Shown: positions 33,440 through 42,585, counted from the first letter of the stretch. The stretch: DNA of 64,000 nt from Limnochorda sp. LNt (GCF_035593265.1 NZ_CP141614.1:2852001-2916000); one strand, 5' to 3'. Made by a program: numbers and translations. The notes: generated by a model from the sequence alone, not told the origin.

Positions 33440-33512
33440 ATTCCTCGTCTCCCTCGGGACGGTCGCAGCAGGGCCCCTGAGGAGTGCCAATCGGAGCGGA
33501 GGTGGCGGCACG

Positions 33513-33656
33513 ATGCCGGTGACCTGCTGGCTATCGGCGATGGCAGGCGGCATGGCGATCACGCCGGCCATCGGCATGGCAGGCGGGCGGATGGACCGCG
33601 TCACGATGTCGCCCATCTCCGACGCGAGGTGCAAGGCTAGCCGGCCCCCCTCCTGA
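33513..33656 (+). CDS. Possible small protein (47 aa), Gly/Ala/Met-rich
   Basis: The ATG at 33513 follows GGAGG (33497-33501) and the frame ends with TGA at 33654-33656 inside a hairpin loop. The product begins MPVTCWLSAMAGGMAITPAI, has one apolar G/A/M-rich stretch and a polar tail. Promoter, ribosome site, frame and hairpin together look like a miniature transcription unit. No family is recognised and coding is not proven. Confidence 0.35.
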   Translation: MPVTCWLSAMAGGMAITPAIGMAGGRMDRVTMSPISDARCKASRPPS

Positions 33657-33664
33657 CGGGGGCC
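33643..33664 (+). terminator. Hairpin after the small 33.5-kb frame
   Basis: GGCCCCC (33643-33649) pairs with GGGGGCC (33658-33664) across an 8-base loop. No U-tract. Confidence 0.4.
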
Positions 33665-33775
33665 TCCTCGAGAGCCAACCGAGCGTCGGCCGTGGGCGCC
33701 GGAGACCAAGGGTCCACGGCCGAACCGTTTATCGGGGGCCGTGGTCCTCGGCAGGGAGAAGGGAGTCCGAGAACC

Positions 33776-33979
33776 GTGTACCCCCATCATCACGTTCACT
33801 ACCTGCTCGCCAAGGCGTTGGTCGAGGAGCGAGTGGAGCAGGCGGCGGCCGAGCGACGGTACCGGGAGGCGCTCGAGTACCAGCGGCGACATACCCGCCG
33901 GCGAGAGCCGGAGACGAGCCTCCTGCTCGGCGTCCGGCAGAGGCTGCTCGGGTGGCTGTCGCGCCGCCCCGCGCTGTGA
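33776..33979 (+). CDS. Small basic helical protein (67 aa)
   Basis: The GTG at 33776 opens a frame with VHYLLAKALVEERVEQAAAE followed by an Arg-rich helix and LLGVRQRLLGWLSRRP. A strong terminator begins 10 bases after its stop, supporting a real transcript. The heptad-like distribution suggests a single long helix or helical hairpin. No family recognised. Confidence 0.55.
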   Translation: MYPHHHVHYLLAKALVEERVEQAAAERRYREALEYQRRHTRRREPETSLLLGVRQRLLGWLSRRPAL

Positions 33980-33988
33980 GCGAGACCC

Positions 33989-34019
33989 AAGAGGCCAGGG
34001 CGATGAGCCCTGGCCTCTT
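33989..34019. terminator. Strong terminator hairpin
   Basis: AAGAGGCCAGGGC (33989-34001) pairs perfectly with GCCCTGGCCTCTT (34007-34019) across a GATGA loop. It lies between the small gene at 33776 and the convergent PhnP-like gene, and its AAGAGG/CCTCTT ends supply short A/T edges for termination in both directions. Confidence 0.85.
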
Positions 34020-34064
34020 CGTCTGCGTCGCCCCCTGGCTGCGCGGGCGCGGGCCATGGCGCCC

Positions 34065-35006
34065 TCACGCACCGGTTGTAGCCGTGCCCGCGGCGTCGAC
34101 GACACACCCGTCGAAGGCGAACGTGGCCGGCAGGGTACGCAAGACCTCCTGTCGCTCCAGTCGTCGCAGGTCGTCATAGCCGAGCTGGTCCGGCTCCTCG
34201 ATGTGGGTGAGCACCGTGCGCCGGGCCCTCAGCTCGGCCACCAGAGACAGCGTCTCGTCGAATGTAGCCTCCTCCCGCAACAGGGGATGGTCGGGAGGCA
34301 TCCGGCGCTCGCCCGTGAACGGGTCGAACTCGAAGATGCCGACCGGGATGACCGCGAGGTGCACTCCCCTTACCGCCGGGGGTGGCCTCCATCCCCTGGT
34401 CTCGTCCATGGCCACCAGCACGCGCAGGCTGTCCGACCCGGGGCCGGGAGCCTCGAAGAGGAACGCGTACGCACGTTCCATCGCCAGCGGGATGGCCGTG
34501 ACCGTGTACCCGTTGATCGCGTACGGCTGCTCGGGCTGCATCGGGATCAGGTCGATGAAGCGCCGGGCCAGGAAGTCGAAGTGCCCCATCAGCCCGTATC
34601 GCTCGAAGTCCTCCAGCACCCCGGTCGGTACGTAGACCTCGCTGCGTCGGTGGCGGGGCGGCGTGCCACGCGGGTCCGCGTTGAGGGTCTCCCAGACCCT
34701 GCGCCCCATCGTGTGGTCCGGGTGCCAGTGAGAGTACAGCCCGCCGTAGACTTGCCCGAGCCGGGCCCGGTCGAGCTGCAGGTAGATGTCCTCGGAGGTA
34801 TCGATGAGCAGGTCAGGGCCATGAACGAAGACCCCGGGTCCGCTCCGGGCGTAGGGAACGCCTTTCTCCCTGGCTTCGGTGCAGACCCGACACCCGCAGG
34901 CCGGGCGAGGGGTACGGAAGGCTCCCCCGCTGCCCAGGATGCGGATCGCGAGGGCGGTGTGAGATGGCTCCGGCTCTCCTCGATGGCGCCGCTGCATGGT
35001 GGCCAC
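34065..35006 (-). CDS. Metallo-beta-lactamase-fold hydrolase, PhnP-like
   Basis: The N-terminus contains GSGGAFRTPRPACGCRVCTE, whose clustered cysteines match the structural zinc site of PhnP-type phosphodiesterases. The catalytic MBL motif is YSHWHPDHTMG (HxHxDH), with a later histidine in VLTHIEEPD and aspartate in VAMDETRG. PhnP hydrolyses cyclic ribose phosphates in phosphonate catabolism, but no phosphonate genes are near, so another cyclic phosphate or lactone may be the substrate. GTG 35006 or ATG 34997 may be the start; no clear ribosome site was found. Confidence 0.85.
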   Translation of the reverse strand: MATMQRRHRGEPEPSHTALAIRILGSGGAFRTPRPACGCRVCTEAREKGVPYARSGPGVFVHGPDLLIDTSEDIYLQLDRARLGQVYGGLYSHWHPDHTMGRRVWETLNADPRGTPPRHRRSEVYVPTGVLEDFERYGLMGHFDFLARRFIDLIPMQPEQPYAINGYTVTAIPLAMERAYAFLFEAPGPGSDSLRVLVAMDETRGWRPPPAVRGVHLAVIPVGIFEFDPFTGERRMPPDHPLLREEATFDETLSLVAELRARRTVLTHIEEPDQLGYDDLRRLERQEVLRTLPATFAFDGCVVDAAGTATTGA

Positions 35007-35144
35007 AGCTGGTCCCCGTGCGCGCTGGATGTGGGGAGCAATTCGTCGTACCCGGCGAGAGTCCTCGGGGCGCCGAGTGAGGGCGCCGAGCGCTCGGTTA
35101 TTTTATAATGGGGCCGACGCCGGTGGACACCGCAGGTGACGACC

Positions 35145-35393
35145 ATGACGCAGCGACGGTTCCGTTGGATGGGAGAGGGGCCGCTTCCGGAGGCTCGGGC
35201 GTTGTGGCTACGGGCCTTCAACCCATTGCGCCACAGCCCTCGTCGCAAGCCCCGAGATCCGCAGGCCCTGGAGGCGCTGGTGCAACTCACCATCCGGCTC
35301 GTACGGCAAGACCGGCAATTCGAGCGAATCGGGCCCCGCCGATGGAGGCTCGTCAAGGCCGATGACCCGGGAGGAGTTCGTCCGGTTCGTTAG
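35145..35393 (+). CDS. Small arginine-rich hypothetical protein (82 aa)
   Basis: ATG 35145 has AGGTGA 6 bases upstream. The product has MTQRRFRWMGEGPLPEARAL, a helical middle (PQALEALVQLTIRLVRQDRQ) and a basic end. A following 48-codon frame at 35433 may belong to the same transcript. No family recognised. Confidence 0.5.
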   Translation: MTQRRFRWMGEGPLPEARALWLRAFNPLRHSPRRKPRDPQALEALVQLTIRLVRQDRQFERIGPRRWRLVKADDPGGVRPVR

Positions 35394-35432
35394 CGTGCCC
35401 CGGCGGTTGGAAAGGAGTGGGCGGTTCAGCTG

Positions 35433-35579
35433 ATGGCGGCCTACTGGGAGGAGCTCGACTGGCCGTATCTGCACCGCCTGGAGACTTCCGAGCCCGATCC
35501 GCGCTACAGCCGGGTCGCCCATGACGCGCAGGCCCTCGCCGACCGCCTGCGGCGGAGCGCCGACGATCCCCGGACGTGA
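35433..35579 (+). CDS. Small acidic/aromatic hypothetical protein (48 aa)
   Basis: The frame encodes MAAYWEELDWPYLHRLETSE followed by DPRYSRVAHDAQALADRLRR. GC3 bias is good and AAGGAG lies 5' at 35412-35417, somewhat far (about 15 bases). It lies 39 bases after the preceding small gene. Too short for family assignment. Confidence 0.45.
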   Translation: MAAYWEELDWPYLHRLETSEPDPRYSRVAHDAQALADRLRRSADDPRT

Positions 35580-35600
35580 CGGGTACGAGCGCGGCGAGCC

Positions 35601-36086
35601 TCAGTCGATGGGCGGAAGGCCTTGCAATGCCCGGAGTAGCATGATCTGCCCCAGGTGGTAGCTGTCGTGGCGCATGTAGTGCACGATGGCGTGCGCCACC
35701 GTCTCATCGCCCCAGAGCGGCGCCTCGAGGCGCTCCACCGGGCGTGACCGCAACAGCGTGACCAGCCGCTCCTGGGTCGCCGCCAGGCGCCGTCGGGCCG
35801 CCTCCCACGCGGCATCGTCGGCCGGGTCGGGATGGCGGGGCCAGTTGTGGGCCTCGAGCTCCGCCTTGGACGGGAAGGCCGTCTCCCCCTCCAGCGATCG
35901 GATGAAGTACTCCCGCCAGTAGGCCATGTGCATGACGTTATGCCAGATGGAGTGGCGCTCGGGCGCCGGCCGCCAGAACACATGGGCGGCGGTCAGGCCC
36001 TCGATGGCCCTGCCGATGGGCGTATGATAGGCGCCCTCCCACGAGGACTCCAGCCAATCCACCAGTGTAGACGCTCCGATCGTCAT
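35601..36086 (-). CDS. DinB-family four-helix protein (second of three)
   Basis: DinB/YfiT features are clear: HSIWHNVMHMAYWREYF (ligand histidine in the first conserved helix) and the C-terminal HYMRHDSYHLGQIMLLRAL with two further histidines. ATG 36086 has GAGAGGAG upstream. It is distinct in sequence from the DinB proteins at 32337 and 60581, so these are not recent duplicates. Function unknown beyond a metal-binding bundle. Confidence 0.87.
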   Translation of the reverse strand: MTIGASTLVDWLESSWEGAYHTPIGRAIEGLTAAHVFWRPAPERHSIWHNVMHMAYWREYFIRSLEGETAFPSKAELEAHNWPRHPDPADDAAWEAARRRLAATQERLVTLLRSRPVERLEAPLWGDETVAHAIVHYMRHDSYHLGQIMLLRALQGLPPID

Positions 36087-36161
36087 CGTGCGCGCTCCTC
36101 TCCCCGGCTACCACCGGCCGCGAGGAACTCTGTCGGCCGGCTCATCAGCCGGACCTTCGGA

Positions 36162-36186
36162 GCCCGGCGGCACGCTCCTGCCGGGC
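36162..36186 (-). terminator. Possible terminator of the arabinofuranoside operon
   Basis: GCCCGGC (36162-36168) pairs with GCCGGGC (36180-36186). It lies 75 bases beyond the stop of the last permease gene on the minus strand. A second small dyad (CCGGCT/AGCCGG) lies a few bases further on. Confidence 0.4.
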
Positions 36187-36260
36187 CGGCGCCCCGGGCG
36201 GACGCTGGATGAGCGCTCCCAGCGAGCAACACGTCCCGCGACCGTAACGGCCACGCCCCC

Positions 36261-37121
36261 TCACTTCACCGACCCGCGCGTGAGCCCGCTGACGATGGCC
36301 CGTTCGGCCACGAAGACCAGCAGCATCATCGGCACCACCATCACGACGCCGAGTGCGCTGATGAGTTCCCAGGGGCGTCCGTAGGGCGTGCGGGCCTGGA
36401 AGACCTCGGTGATGGCCACCGTCAGGGTCTTGGCACGGGGGCTGGCGGTGAAGACGAGGGGGTAGAGGAGATAGTTCCAGCTGGAGATGAGGTTGATGAG
36501 CAATAGGGTGGCCAGACTCGGGCGCATCACGGGGATGACCACCCGGCCCAGCAGCTGCCACAGCGACGCCCCGTCGATGAGCGCCGCCTCCTCCATCTCC
36601 TTGGGCACCTGCCGCATGAACGAGACCAGCGCCCACACCGTGAACGGCGCCAGCACGCTCCCCATCACCAGCACCAGGCCGGTCACCGTGTTGATGAGCC
36701 GCAGCTCATTGAGCACCAGGTAGAGCGGGATGACCGTCACGATCTCGGGCAGCCCCATCGAGGCGATGAGCGCGACGAGGATGAGGCCGCTGCCCGGCAC
36801 GGGGAAGCGCACGAAGCCGTACGCGGCCAGGAATGCCGCCGCCACCGACACCACCGCCGAACCGATGGCGAACAGCAGCGAGTTGCGCAGGTAGGCCGTG
36901 AAGGGAAGCTGCTCCACCAGCGCCACGAAGTTGGCCAGCGTCGGTTTGGGCAGATAGACGGGCGGCACCGAGAAGACCAGCTCCTTGGGGGTGATGGAGG
37001 CCACGGCCATGGAGTAGAAGGGCCACAGCGTCACCACTACGAACAGCCCCAGCGCCCCATACAGCAGTCCCGCCCGGCCCAGGCGTCGCCACGACCGGCC
37101 GCTCATCATCATGCGGGCCAT
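36261..37121 (-). CDS. CUT1 carbohydrate ABC transporter permease (MalG-like)
   Basis: Six membrane segments, the MalG-type N-terminal VVTLWPFYSMAVASITPKEL and the EAA loop MEEAALIDGASLWQLLGRVV identify a carbohydrate-uptake family-1 permease. It begins 13 bases after the MalF-like gene. No ATPase is encoded here; CUT1 systems in Bacillota commonly share a MsmX-type ATPase. Confidence 0.94.
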   Translation of the reverse strand: MARMMMSGRSWRRLGRAGLLYGALGLFVVVTLWPFYSMAVASITPKELVFSVPPVYLPKPTLANFVALVEQLPFTAYLRNSLLFAIGSAVVSVAAAFLAAYGFVRFPVPGSGLILVALIASMGLPEIVTVIPLYLVLNELRLINTVTGLVLVMGSVLAPFTVWALVSFMRQVPKEMEEAALIDGASLWQLLGRVVIPVMRPSLATLLLINLISSWNYLLYPLVFTASPRAKTLTVAITEVFQARTPYGRPWELISALGVVMVVPMMLLVFVAERAIVSGLTRGSVK

Positions 37122-37134
37122 GCGCCCATCACCC

Positions 37135-38010
37135 CTACAGCCCCACGTCGAACCGGCGCAAAAGGGTCACGCCCATCACACCCACCACCAGGACGAGGAG
37201 AAACAGGACGACGCTCAGGGCGGAGGCCATCCCGTAGTTGAACCAGAGCACCGCTAGCTGCAGGATCCGGTAGCTGACGACGGAGGTCGCCGTCCCAGGC
37301 CCCCCCTGGGTCATGCCGTAGACCAGATCGAAGCTGGCCAGCTGCCAGAGGATGAAGAAGATCCCCAGCGTCGACAGCAACCCTGCGCAGAATGGAAGCG
37401 TGATGTAGCGGGTGCACTGCACGGCGCTCGCGCCGTCGATGACCGCCGCCTCGTAGAGCTCTTTCGGCACGCCCTGCAGCCCTGCCAGGAGGATGACGGC
37501 CAGGAAGGGGGTGTTCTTCCAGACGTTGGCCCCGATGACGGCCAGGCGGGCCGGCCACGGGTCGACCAGGATGGCCGGACGCACCCCCGCCAGGCGGTGG
37601 ACGGCATCGACGAACATCCCGTACTGGTCGTCGAAGAACCAGCGAAAGCCGATGGCAGCCACCACGGTGGGGATAGCCCAGGGCAGCAGGTTGACCGTGC
37701 GCGCCAGCCGCCGGCCGCGAAAGGACGCGTTGAGCAATAGCGCCAGCGGGAAGGCCAGCACGAGCTCGAGGAGCGTCGAGCCCAGCACGAAGAGCACCGT
37801 GAACGAGACGCTGTCACGGATAGCCGGGTCGCGCCACATCTCCACGTAGTTGCGCAACCCGACGTACTGGCTCGAGCCCGCCAGGAGGCTGCTCTCAAAG
37901 GCGCTCAGGTAGAGGGTGTGCAGGAGGGGATAGAGGGACGTGGCCAGGCGGAGCACCACCACCGGCGTGGCGAGCGCCAGGAAGAGCAGGACCTGTCGTC
38001 GACGGCTCAT
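37135..38010 (-). CDS. CUT1 carbohydrate ABC transporter permease (MalF-like)
   Basis: This is the second permease, with six membrane segments and the EAA loop KELYEAAVIDGASAVQCTRY. ATG 38010 (MSRRRQVLLF) is preferred because GAGAGGG lies about 8 bases upstream; in-frame codons upstream add an unlikely polar extension. It sits between the binding protein and MalG-like genes in the same operon as the GH127 enzyme. Confidence 0.93.
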   Translation of the reverse strand: MSRRRQVLLFLALATPVVVLRLATSLYPLLHTLYLSAFESSLLAGSSQYVGLRNYVEMWRDPAIRDSVSFTVLFVLGSTLLELVLAFPLALLLNASFRGRRLARTVNLLPWAIPTVVAAIGFRWFFDDQYGMFVDAVHRLAGVRPAILVDPWPARLAVIGANVWKNTPFLAVILLAGLQGVPKELYEAAVIDGASAVQCTRYITLPFCAGLLSTLGIFFILWQLASFDLVYGMTQGGPGTATSVVSYRILQLAVLWFNYGMASALSVVLFLLVLVVGVMGVTLLRRFDVGL

Positions 38011-38098
38011 CCTCTCGCCCTCTCCCATCCGAAGGAAGGGGGCGAGTGCCGGGTCGGCCCCGGCTCCCGGCACCCGTCCCCCCATCGAGTCGACCCGA

Positions 38099-39394
38099 TC
38101 AGCCCATGCCGCCGAGGCGAGCGATACGGTCCCGTCCGTTTCGGATGACGTCGTCCAGGCTCATCTGGTTGGTGAGATAGGCCGAGACCAGGTCCTCCAC
38201 CACGCTGACCGCCTCGAAGTAGCGGGGGTGGAAGGGCCGGGTCCCGATGGCACCCGCCTCGCTGTACTGTCGCAGGTAGGGTGCGATGCCCTGGTCACCC
38301 ACCGCGTCGAGCACGGACTTGCGGGCGCTCAAGAACCATGTGCTGATGGCCGCGAGCCGGGGGGCGTTCTCCTTCGCCACGATCCACCGCACGAACTCCC
38401 GGGCAGCGTCCTTGTTGGGCGCCGTCCGGGGGATCACCCAACCCCATGCGGCCGCGTACGTACGGGCGTTGCCTCTTGGTCCCGCCGGTGGGAGGGAGAT
38501 GGCGGTCTTCTCCTCGCGCCACCACGCCTCATTGCCGCGAGAGACGTCCCAGAAGTACGGCCACTGGCGCATCATGGCGACCCGGTCGTTCATATAGTCG
38601 ACGTTGAGGGCGTCGTAGTCCTTGTTGAGCGCCCCGATGGGGAAGATGCGGTGGGTGTAGATCATGTCGTAAAGGAACGTGAGGGCGACCCTGGCCGGCT
38701 CACCGAACTCATAGATGTTGCCGCCTGCCTGCAGGGTGAGATAGCCCACGAACACGTTGAGGTAAGCGCCCTTGGCGAGGCCGTCCGAGACACCCCACAC
38801 GTCCCCACGGGTGAATCGCTTGCCCGCCTCAACCATCTCGGCCCACGTCTCGGGTGGTCTCAGGCCCTCCCGGTCGAACCAGTCCTTACGATACCAGAAG
38901 TACTGGGCCTCGTAATTGTGGGGGATGCGGAAGGTCTCGCCCCGGTAGCGGTGCCATACCTCGACCATCGCCAGCATGTCAGGGGAGAAGTCCTCCCAGA
39001 AGTCCGACGCCAGCAACCCGTCGAGAGGCTCGAGCCACCCCAGCCGCGAGAGAGTGATGGCCGCCTCGTCCTCGATGTCGACCACGTCGTAGGGGCTGGT
39101 CCCGGCGTTGACGGCGCTCGCCATCTGCGAGATGAACTCGGGGGGAGCGCCGGGTCGGACCTGGATGCTGACCTGGATGCCCGTATCCCGCGTGAACCCC
39201 ATGTCGCGGACGATCTGGTTCATGGCGTCGACAGCCCACCCGCCGACGCCGACGGTGATGGTACGAGCGGCTGCCTTCGATACGTAGACGGTCTTGCCCC
39301 ACAGGGCGCTCCCGGCCGTCGCTCCGGCCGCCACGGCAGCAGCCTTCTTGAGGAGCTCCCGGCGCGTGACGCCATCCACCTGCGAAGCCACCAT
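38099..39394 (-). CDS. CUT1 extracellular sugar-binding protein with Tat signal
   Basis: This family-1 solute-binding protein has a twin-arginine signal (VTRRELLKKAAAVAAGATAG). The mature part shows SBP motifs such as YDVVDIEDEAAITLSRLGWL and ETFRIPHNYEAQYFWYRKDW, and NKDAAREFVRWIVAKEN near the end. Tat export of a sugar receptor is unusual but known in some Bacillota. ATG 39394 has GGGGGAG 8 bases upstream. With the GH127 gene 29 bases upstream, the ligand is probably an arabinofuranose-containing oligosaccharide. Confidence 0.92.
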   Translation of the reverse strand: MVASQVDGVTRRELLKKAAAVAAGATAGSALWGKTVYVSKAAARTITVGVGGWAVDAMNQIVRDMGFTRDTGIQVSIQVRPGAPPEFISQMASAVNAGTSPYDVVDIEDEAAITLSRLGWLEPLDGLLASDFWEDFSPDMLAMVEVWHRYRGETFRIPHNYEAQYFWYRKDWFDREGLRPPETWAEMVEAGKRFTRGDVWGVSDGLAKGAYLNVFVGYLTLQAGGNIYEFGEPARVALTFLYDMIYTHRIFPIGALNKDYDALNVDYMNDRVAMMRQWPYFWDVSRGNEAWWREEKTAISLPPAGPRGNARTYAAAWGWVIPRTAPNKDAAREFVRWIVAKENAPRLAAISTWFLSARKSVLDAVGDQGIAPYLRQYSEAGAIGTRPFHPRYFEAVSVVEDLVSAYLTNQMSLDDVIRNGRDRIARLGGMG

Positions 39395-39423
39395 GGGTGC
39401 TCTCCCCCTTCCTCGCTCTCCGC

Positions 39424-41349
39424 TCACGAGCGGTCGCGAAGCCAGACCCTCATCTCGCCCGGCGACCGATTGTCCCAGGCGAAGTACGGGATAGCCACGA
39501 TGGGTCGACGGTGCAGGACAGGAGACGACGCACGATACAGTCCTCCCTCCCAGTCGGTCTCTTGGAGCTGCGACGCCTCCGCCGACAGCACGACGACCCC
39601 ACCCAGCAGCGCCTCATCCAATCGGCTCTCGATGGGTGCATCCGACGGAAGCACGACACGGTCGAGTCCCGGGCCGTTGTCGTGCTGCTCCAGGCAGTAG
39701 ATCAGGGGCCCGCGTTGCAGTGCGACCCGCCCGACGAGATCCCGGGATCGGGGGTGACCGTAGAGCCGCTGTACTGGCATTGCCAGAGTCAGTTCCACGG
39801 TGTCACCTGGCCGCCAGAAGCGGTCGAGGGCCACGTAGCCGGGCACGGCCTTCGCCTGGGCGCCAGGACTCGACGCGTCTGCCAGCGGTTCACCGTTGAC
39901 GGAGACGGACCAGTCAGGGCACCACCCTGGCACCCGCAGGTGGAGGGTGAGCGTGATCGGTTTGTCGGGCACGACGGTCAGGCGCACCCGACCGTCCCAC
40001 GGGTAATCCGTCTGCTGGTGCAGCGTCACCCGGACGTCCCCGCAAACGAGGTCAGCCTTTCCTCCGACATAGAGGTGTACGAAGGCCTCCTGCGGCCCCT
40101 CGGAGTAGGCGTACTGCCCAAGTGACGCTAGCAACCGGGCCAGGTTGGGAGGGCAGCAGGCCACCTCGTACCAGGGCTGGCGGTGATGATGGCCGCGGCT
40201 GGCAAGCGGGTTCTCGTAGAAGAAGGTCTCTCCGTCCAGCGACACCCCTGCCAGAAGGCCGTTGTAGAGGGCCCTCTCCAGCACGTCGATGTAGCGACCG
40301 TGCGGGTCGGCGTGGAAGAGCCGGTGCGAGAGCAGGATGAGACCGACAGTCGCGCACGTCTCGGCATAGGCGTCCTCGTCAGGCAGCTCGTAGTCGGGGC
40401 CGAAGCCCTCGATATCCCGGCGGGAGCCAAGTCCGCCAGTGACGTACATCTTGCGGCCAGTAGCGCTCTCCCAGATCCGGCGAGCCGCCGACACCAGCGT
40501 AGCGTCTCCCGTCTCCATCCCCACGTCGACCATGCCGGCGCCGAGGTACATCGCCCGCACGGCATGGCCGACCACCTCGAACTGGTCACGTACCGGCAGG
40601 TGATCCTGGCAGTAGGTGGAGTCGAAGCGCCCGTCCCGCATCAGGTACCGCCGGTTGAGCTCGGCATCCTCGGGTGGGAGCCGCCGGAGCTCCTCGTCGA
40701 AGACGGACGGTCGCCTGCCGCGCTGGTCCAGGAAGAACTGGCTCAGCGCGAGGTAGCGAGGCTCCTGTGTCGTACGGTAGAGCCTCACCAGGGCCAGCTC
40801 GATCTCCGGGTGACCGCAACAGCCCGGTCGCCGGCCGGGACCGAACGTGTCGTCGATGTGGTCAGCGTATCGGACGACCACATCCAGCAGGGAGCGATCG
40901 CCTGTCGCCTCGTAGAGGGCCACGCCGGCCTCGATCAGGTGACCCGCGCAATAGAGCTCGTGCCACATCCCGAGGTTGGTCCACCGCTTGGCCGGCGCGA
41001 CGGTCGTGAAGTAGACGTTGAGGTAGCCGTCGGGCTGCTGGATAGAGGCCAAGCGTACCACCGCGTCCCGCACCAGGGCCTGCAGCGCCGGGTCCGGCCG
41101 GCTCGCGAGGGCGTAAGCCGCTGCCTCGATCCACTTGGCCACGTCCGAGTCCCAGAACAGGTGCGGCGTCGGGCGATCCCCGCGGCCGCCGCCCGACCGG
41201 TACGCGTCGAGCCGCCCCGTCTCGACGAGTTGCCGATGGATGGCGGGGATGGTACGGCGGCGATTGACCTCGAGTCGTGTGGCCCAAAACGGGCCGCCGA
41301 CGTCGACCCGTCGGAGCTGGACAGGCTCGAGGGTCCGAGGAGTGCCCAT
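39424..41349 (-). CDS. GH127-family beta-L-arabinofuranosidase
   Basis: GH127 enzymes remove terminal beta-L-arabinofuranose residues and use a zinc-coordinated cysteine nucleophile. The zinc/cysteine set is present: AYAETCATVG (about residues 325-333) and EVACCPPNLARL (about 393-404). The (alpha/alpha)6-barrel signature ASIQQPDGYLNVYF and the C-terminal beta-sandwich DRFWRPGDTVELTLAMPVQR are also clear. ATG 41349 gives the natural N-terminus a short way before VDVGGPFW; a GTG at 41394 overlapping the LacI stop as GTGA is an alternative. No signal peptide is present, so cleavage is intracellular after import by the downstream transporter. Confidence 0.92.
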   Translation of the reverse strand: MGTPRTLEPVQLRRVDVGGPFWATRLEVNRRRTIPAIHRQLVETGRLDAYRSGGGRGDRPTPHLFWDSDVAKWIEAAAYALASRPDPALQALVRDAVVRLASIQQPDGYLNVYFTTVAPAKRWTNLGMWHELYCAGHLIEAGVALYEATGDRSLLDVVVRYADHIDDTFGPGRRPGCCGHPEIELALVRLYRTTQEPRYLALSQFFLDQRGRRPSVFDEELRRLPPEDAELNRRYLMRDGRFDSTYCQDHLPVRDQFEVVGHAVRAMYLGAGMVDVGMETGDATLVSAARRIWESATGRKMYVTGGLGSRRDIEGFGPDYELPDEDAYAETCATVGLILLSHRLFHADPHGRYIDVLERALYNGLLAGVSLDGETFFYENPLASRGHHHRQPWYEVACCPPNLARLLASLGQYAYSEGPQEAFVHLYVGGKADLVCGDVRVTLHQQTDYPWDGRVRLTVVPDKPITLTLHLRVPGWCPDWSVSVNGEPLADASSPGAQAKAVPGYVALDRFWRPGDTVELTLAMPVQRLYGHPRSRDLVGRVALQRGPLIYCLEQHDNGPGLDRVVLPSDAPIESRLDEALLGGVVVLSAEASQLQETDWEGGLYRASSPVLHRRPIVAIPYFAWDNRSPGEMRVWLRDRS

Positions 41350-41390
41350 GACTACCTGATCTCCCTCTCCAGGCCGGTGGTCGCGACACT

Positions 41391-42485
41391 TCACGGCTCG
41401 CCGCCCCCCTCGCCGCCCGAGGGGGAGAAATCCGGGCGTTGTGGGGTGGAGGCTTGGGCCAGCCGGTAGCCACAGGAGTCACGGATCACCAGCGGACAAT
41501 GAATCTGGACCCGTGAGGCGGGGGTGTCGGCGTGCGCCGGTCGCCGCTCCATCAGCCGCAACAGCTCCTGGGCCGCTCGCCGACCAATGTTGCCCAGGGG
41601 GAGCTGCACCGTCGTCAGCGGAGGATCGGCGACAGCTGCGACCGCCCGGTTGTCGTAGCCCACGACCGCGACGTCCTCGGGCACCCGCAGACCCCGCTCC
41701 CGCAGAGCCCGGATCGCGCCCAGTGCCATCAGATCGTTGGCGACGAACAGGGCGTCGACGTCGCTGCCGCGCTCCAGGATGGCGGCAGCAGCCTGACGAC
41801 CGCTCTCGACGCTCCAGTCGCCCGACGCCTCCCGAGCCTCGTCGGCTTCGAGGCCGAACTCGTGCAGGGCAGCCAGGTAGCCGCTGTGACGCTCCTTGCA
41901 GACAATCCACCCGGTGGGGCCGCTCACGAACCCAATGCGACGCCGTCCCAGCCGGATCAGGTGGCGGGTGGCCTCGTATCCGCCCCTGAAGTCGTCGGGC
42001 ACCACCGACAGCACCGGCTTGGCCTCCGCGATGCAGTAGGCCAGCACGGTGGGCAACGGGAGTTCCGGCAAGGAGGAGAAGCTGCTGACGGAACTGTCGA
42101 CGACGAGCGCCCCAGAGAAGCCGGTGTAGTAGCTGGGGTCGATGCCTTGCGCCACCTCGTCCTTCTCGAAGGGCACTACCCAGACGTCGACCCCACGCTC
42201 CTTGAAGACCCGGTAGGCCGCCACGACGATGGCCTCTGCCAGGTCCTCGTGTTGGAACGACCAGCCCTCCTCGTCCGCAGCGGGGATAACGTTCTTGAAG
42301 ATGACTACCTGCTGGCGGTTTGAACCGTTGCGTCGACGCCTGCGGGGGACGTAGCCCAGCCGGGCAGCTGCCTGGAGCACCCGTTGCCGGGTGCCCTCAC
42401 TGATGGGAGCGGTGCCGTTGAAGACGTGGGACACCGTCGAGAGGGCCACGCCCGCGGCCTCTGCAACATCGCGAATCGTTGCCAA
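41391..42485 (-). CDS. LacI-family transcriptional regulator
   Basis: The N-terminal helix-turn-helix ATIRDVAEAAGVALSTVSHV with the hinge LQAAARLGYVPRRRR is followed by a periplasmic-binding-protein-like sensor domain (FVANDLMALGAIRALRERGL, DVAVVGYDN). TTG 42485 is chosen because GGAGG lies 8 bases upstream and it starts the HTH correctly; the frame runs on to 42554. It is the first gene of the GH127/CUT1 operon and probably represses it until an arabinose-containing sugar binds. Confidence 0.92.
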   Translation of the reverse strand: MATIRDVAEAAGVALSTVSHVFNGTAPISEGTRQRVLQAAARLGYVPRRRRRNGSNRQQVVIFKNVIPAADEEGWSFQHEDLAEAIVVAAYRVFKERGVDVWVVPFEKDEVAQGIDPSYYTGFSGALVVDSSVSSFSSLPELPLPTVLAYCIAEAKPVLSVVPDDFRGGYEATRHLIRLGRRRIGFVSGPTGWIVCKERHSGYLAALHEFGLEADEAREASGDWSVESGRQAAAAILERGSDVDALFVANDLMALGAIRALRERGLRVPEDVAVVGYDNRAVAAVADPPLTTVQLPLGNIGRRAAQELLRLMERRPAHADTPASRVQIHCPLVIRDSCGYRLAQASTPQRPDFSPSGGEGGGEP

Positions 42486-42585
42486 GACATCTGCCTCCGT
42501 GCTGCCGCGCCCGCCATCGGGATGCGCGCGGCCGGAGCGCGGCTCGAGTTGCACTCCGAAACCTGTCGATACGCGCTATTCGAAG

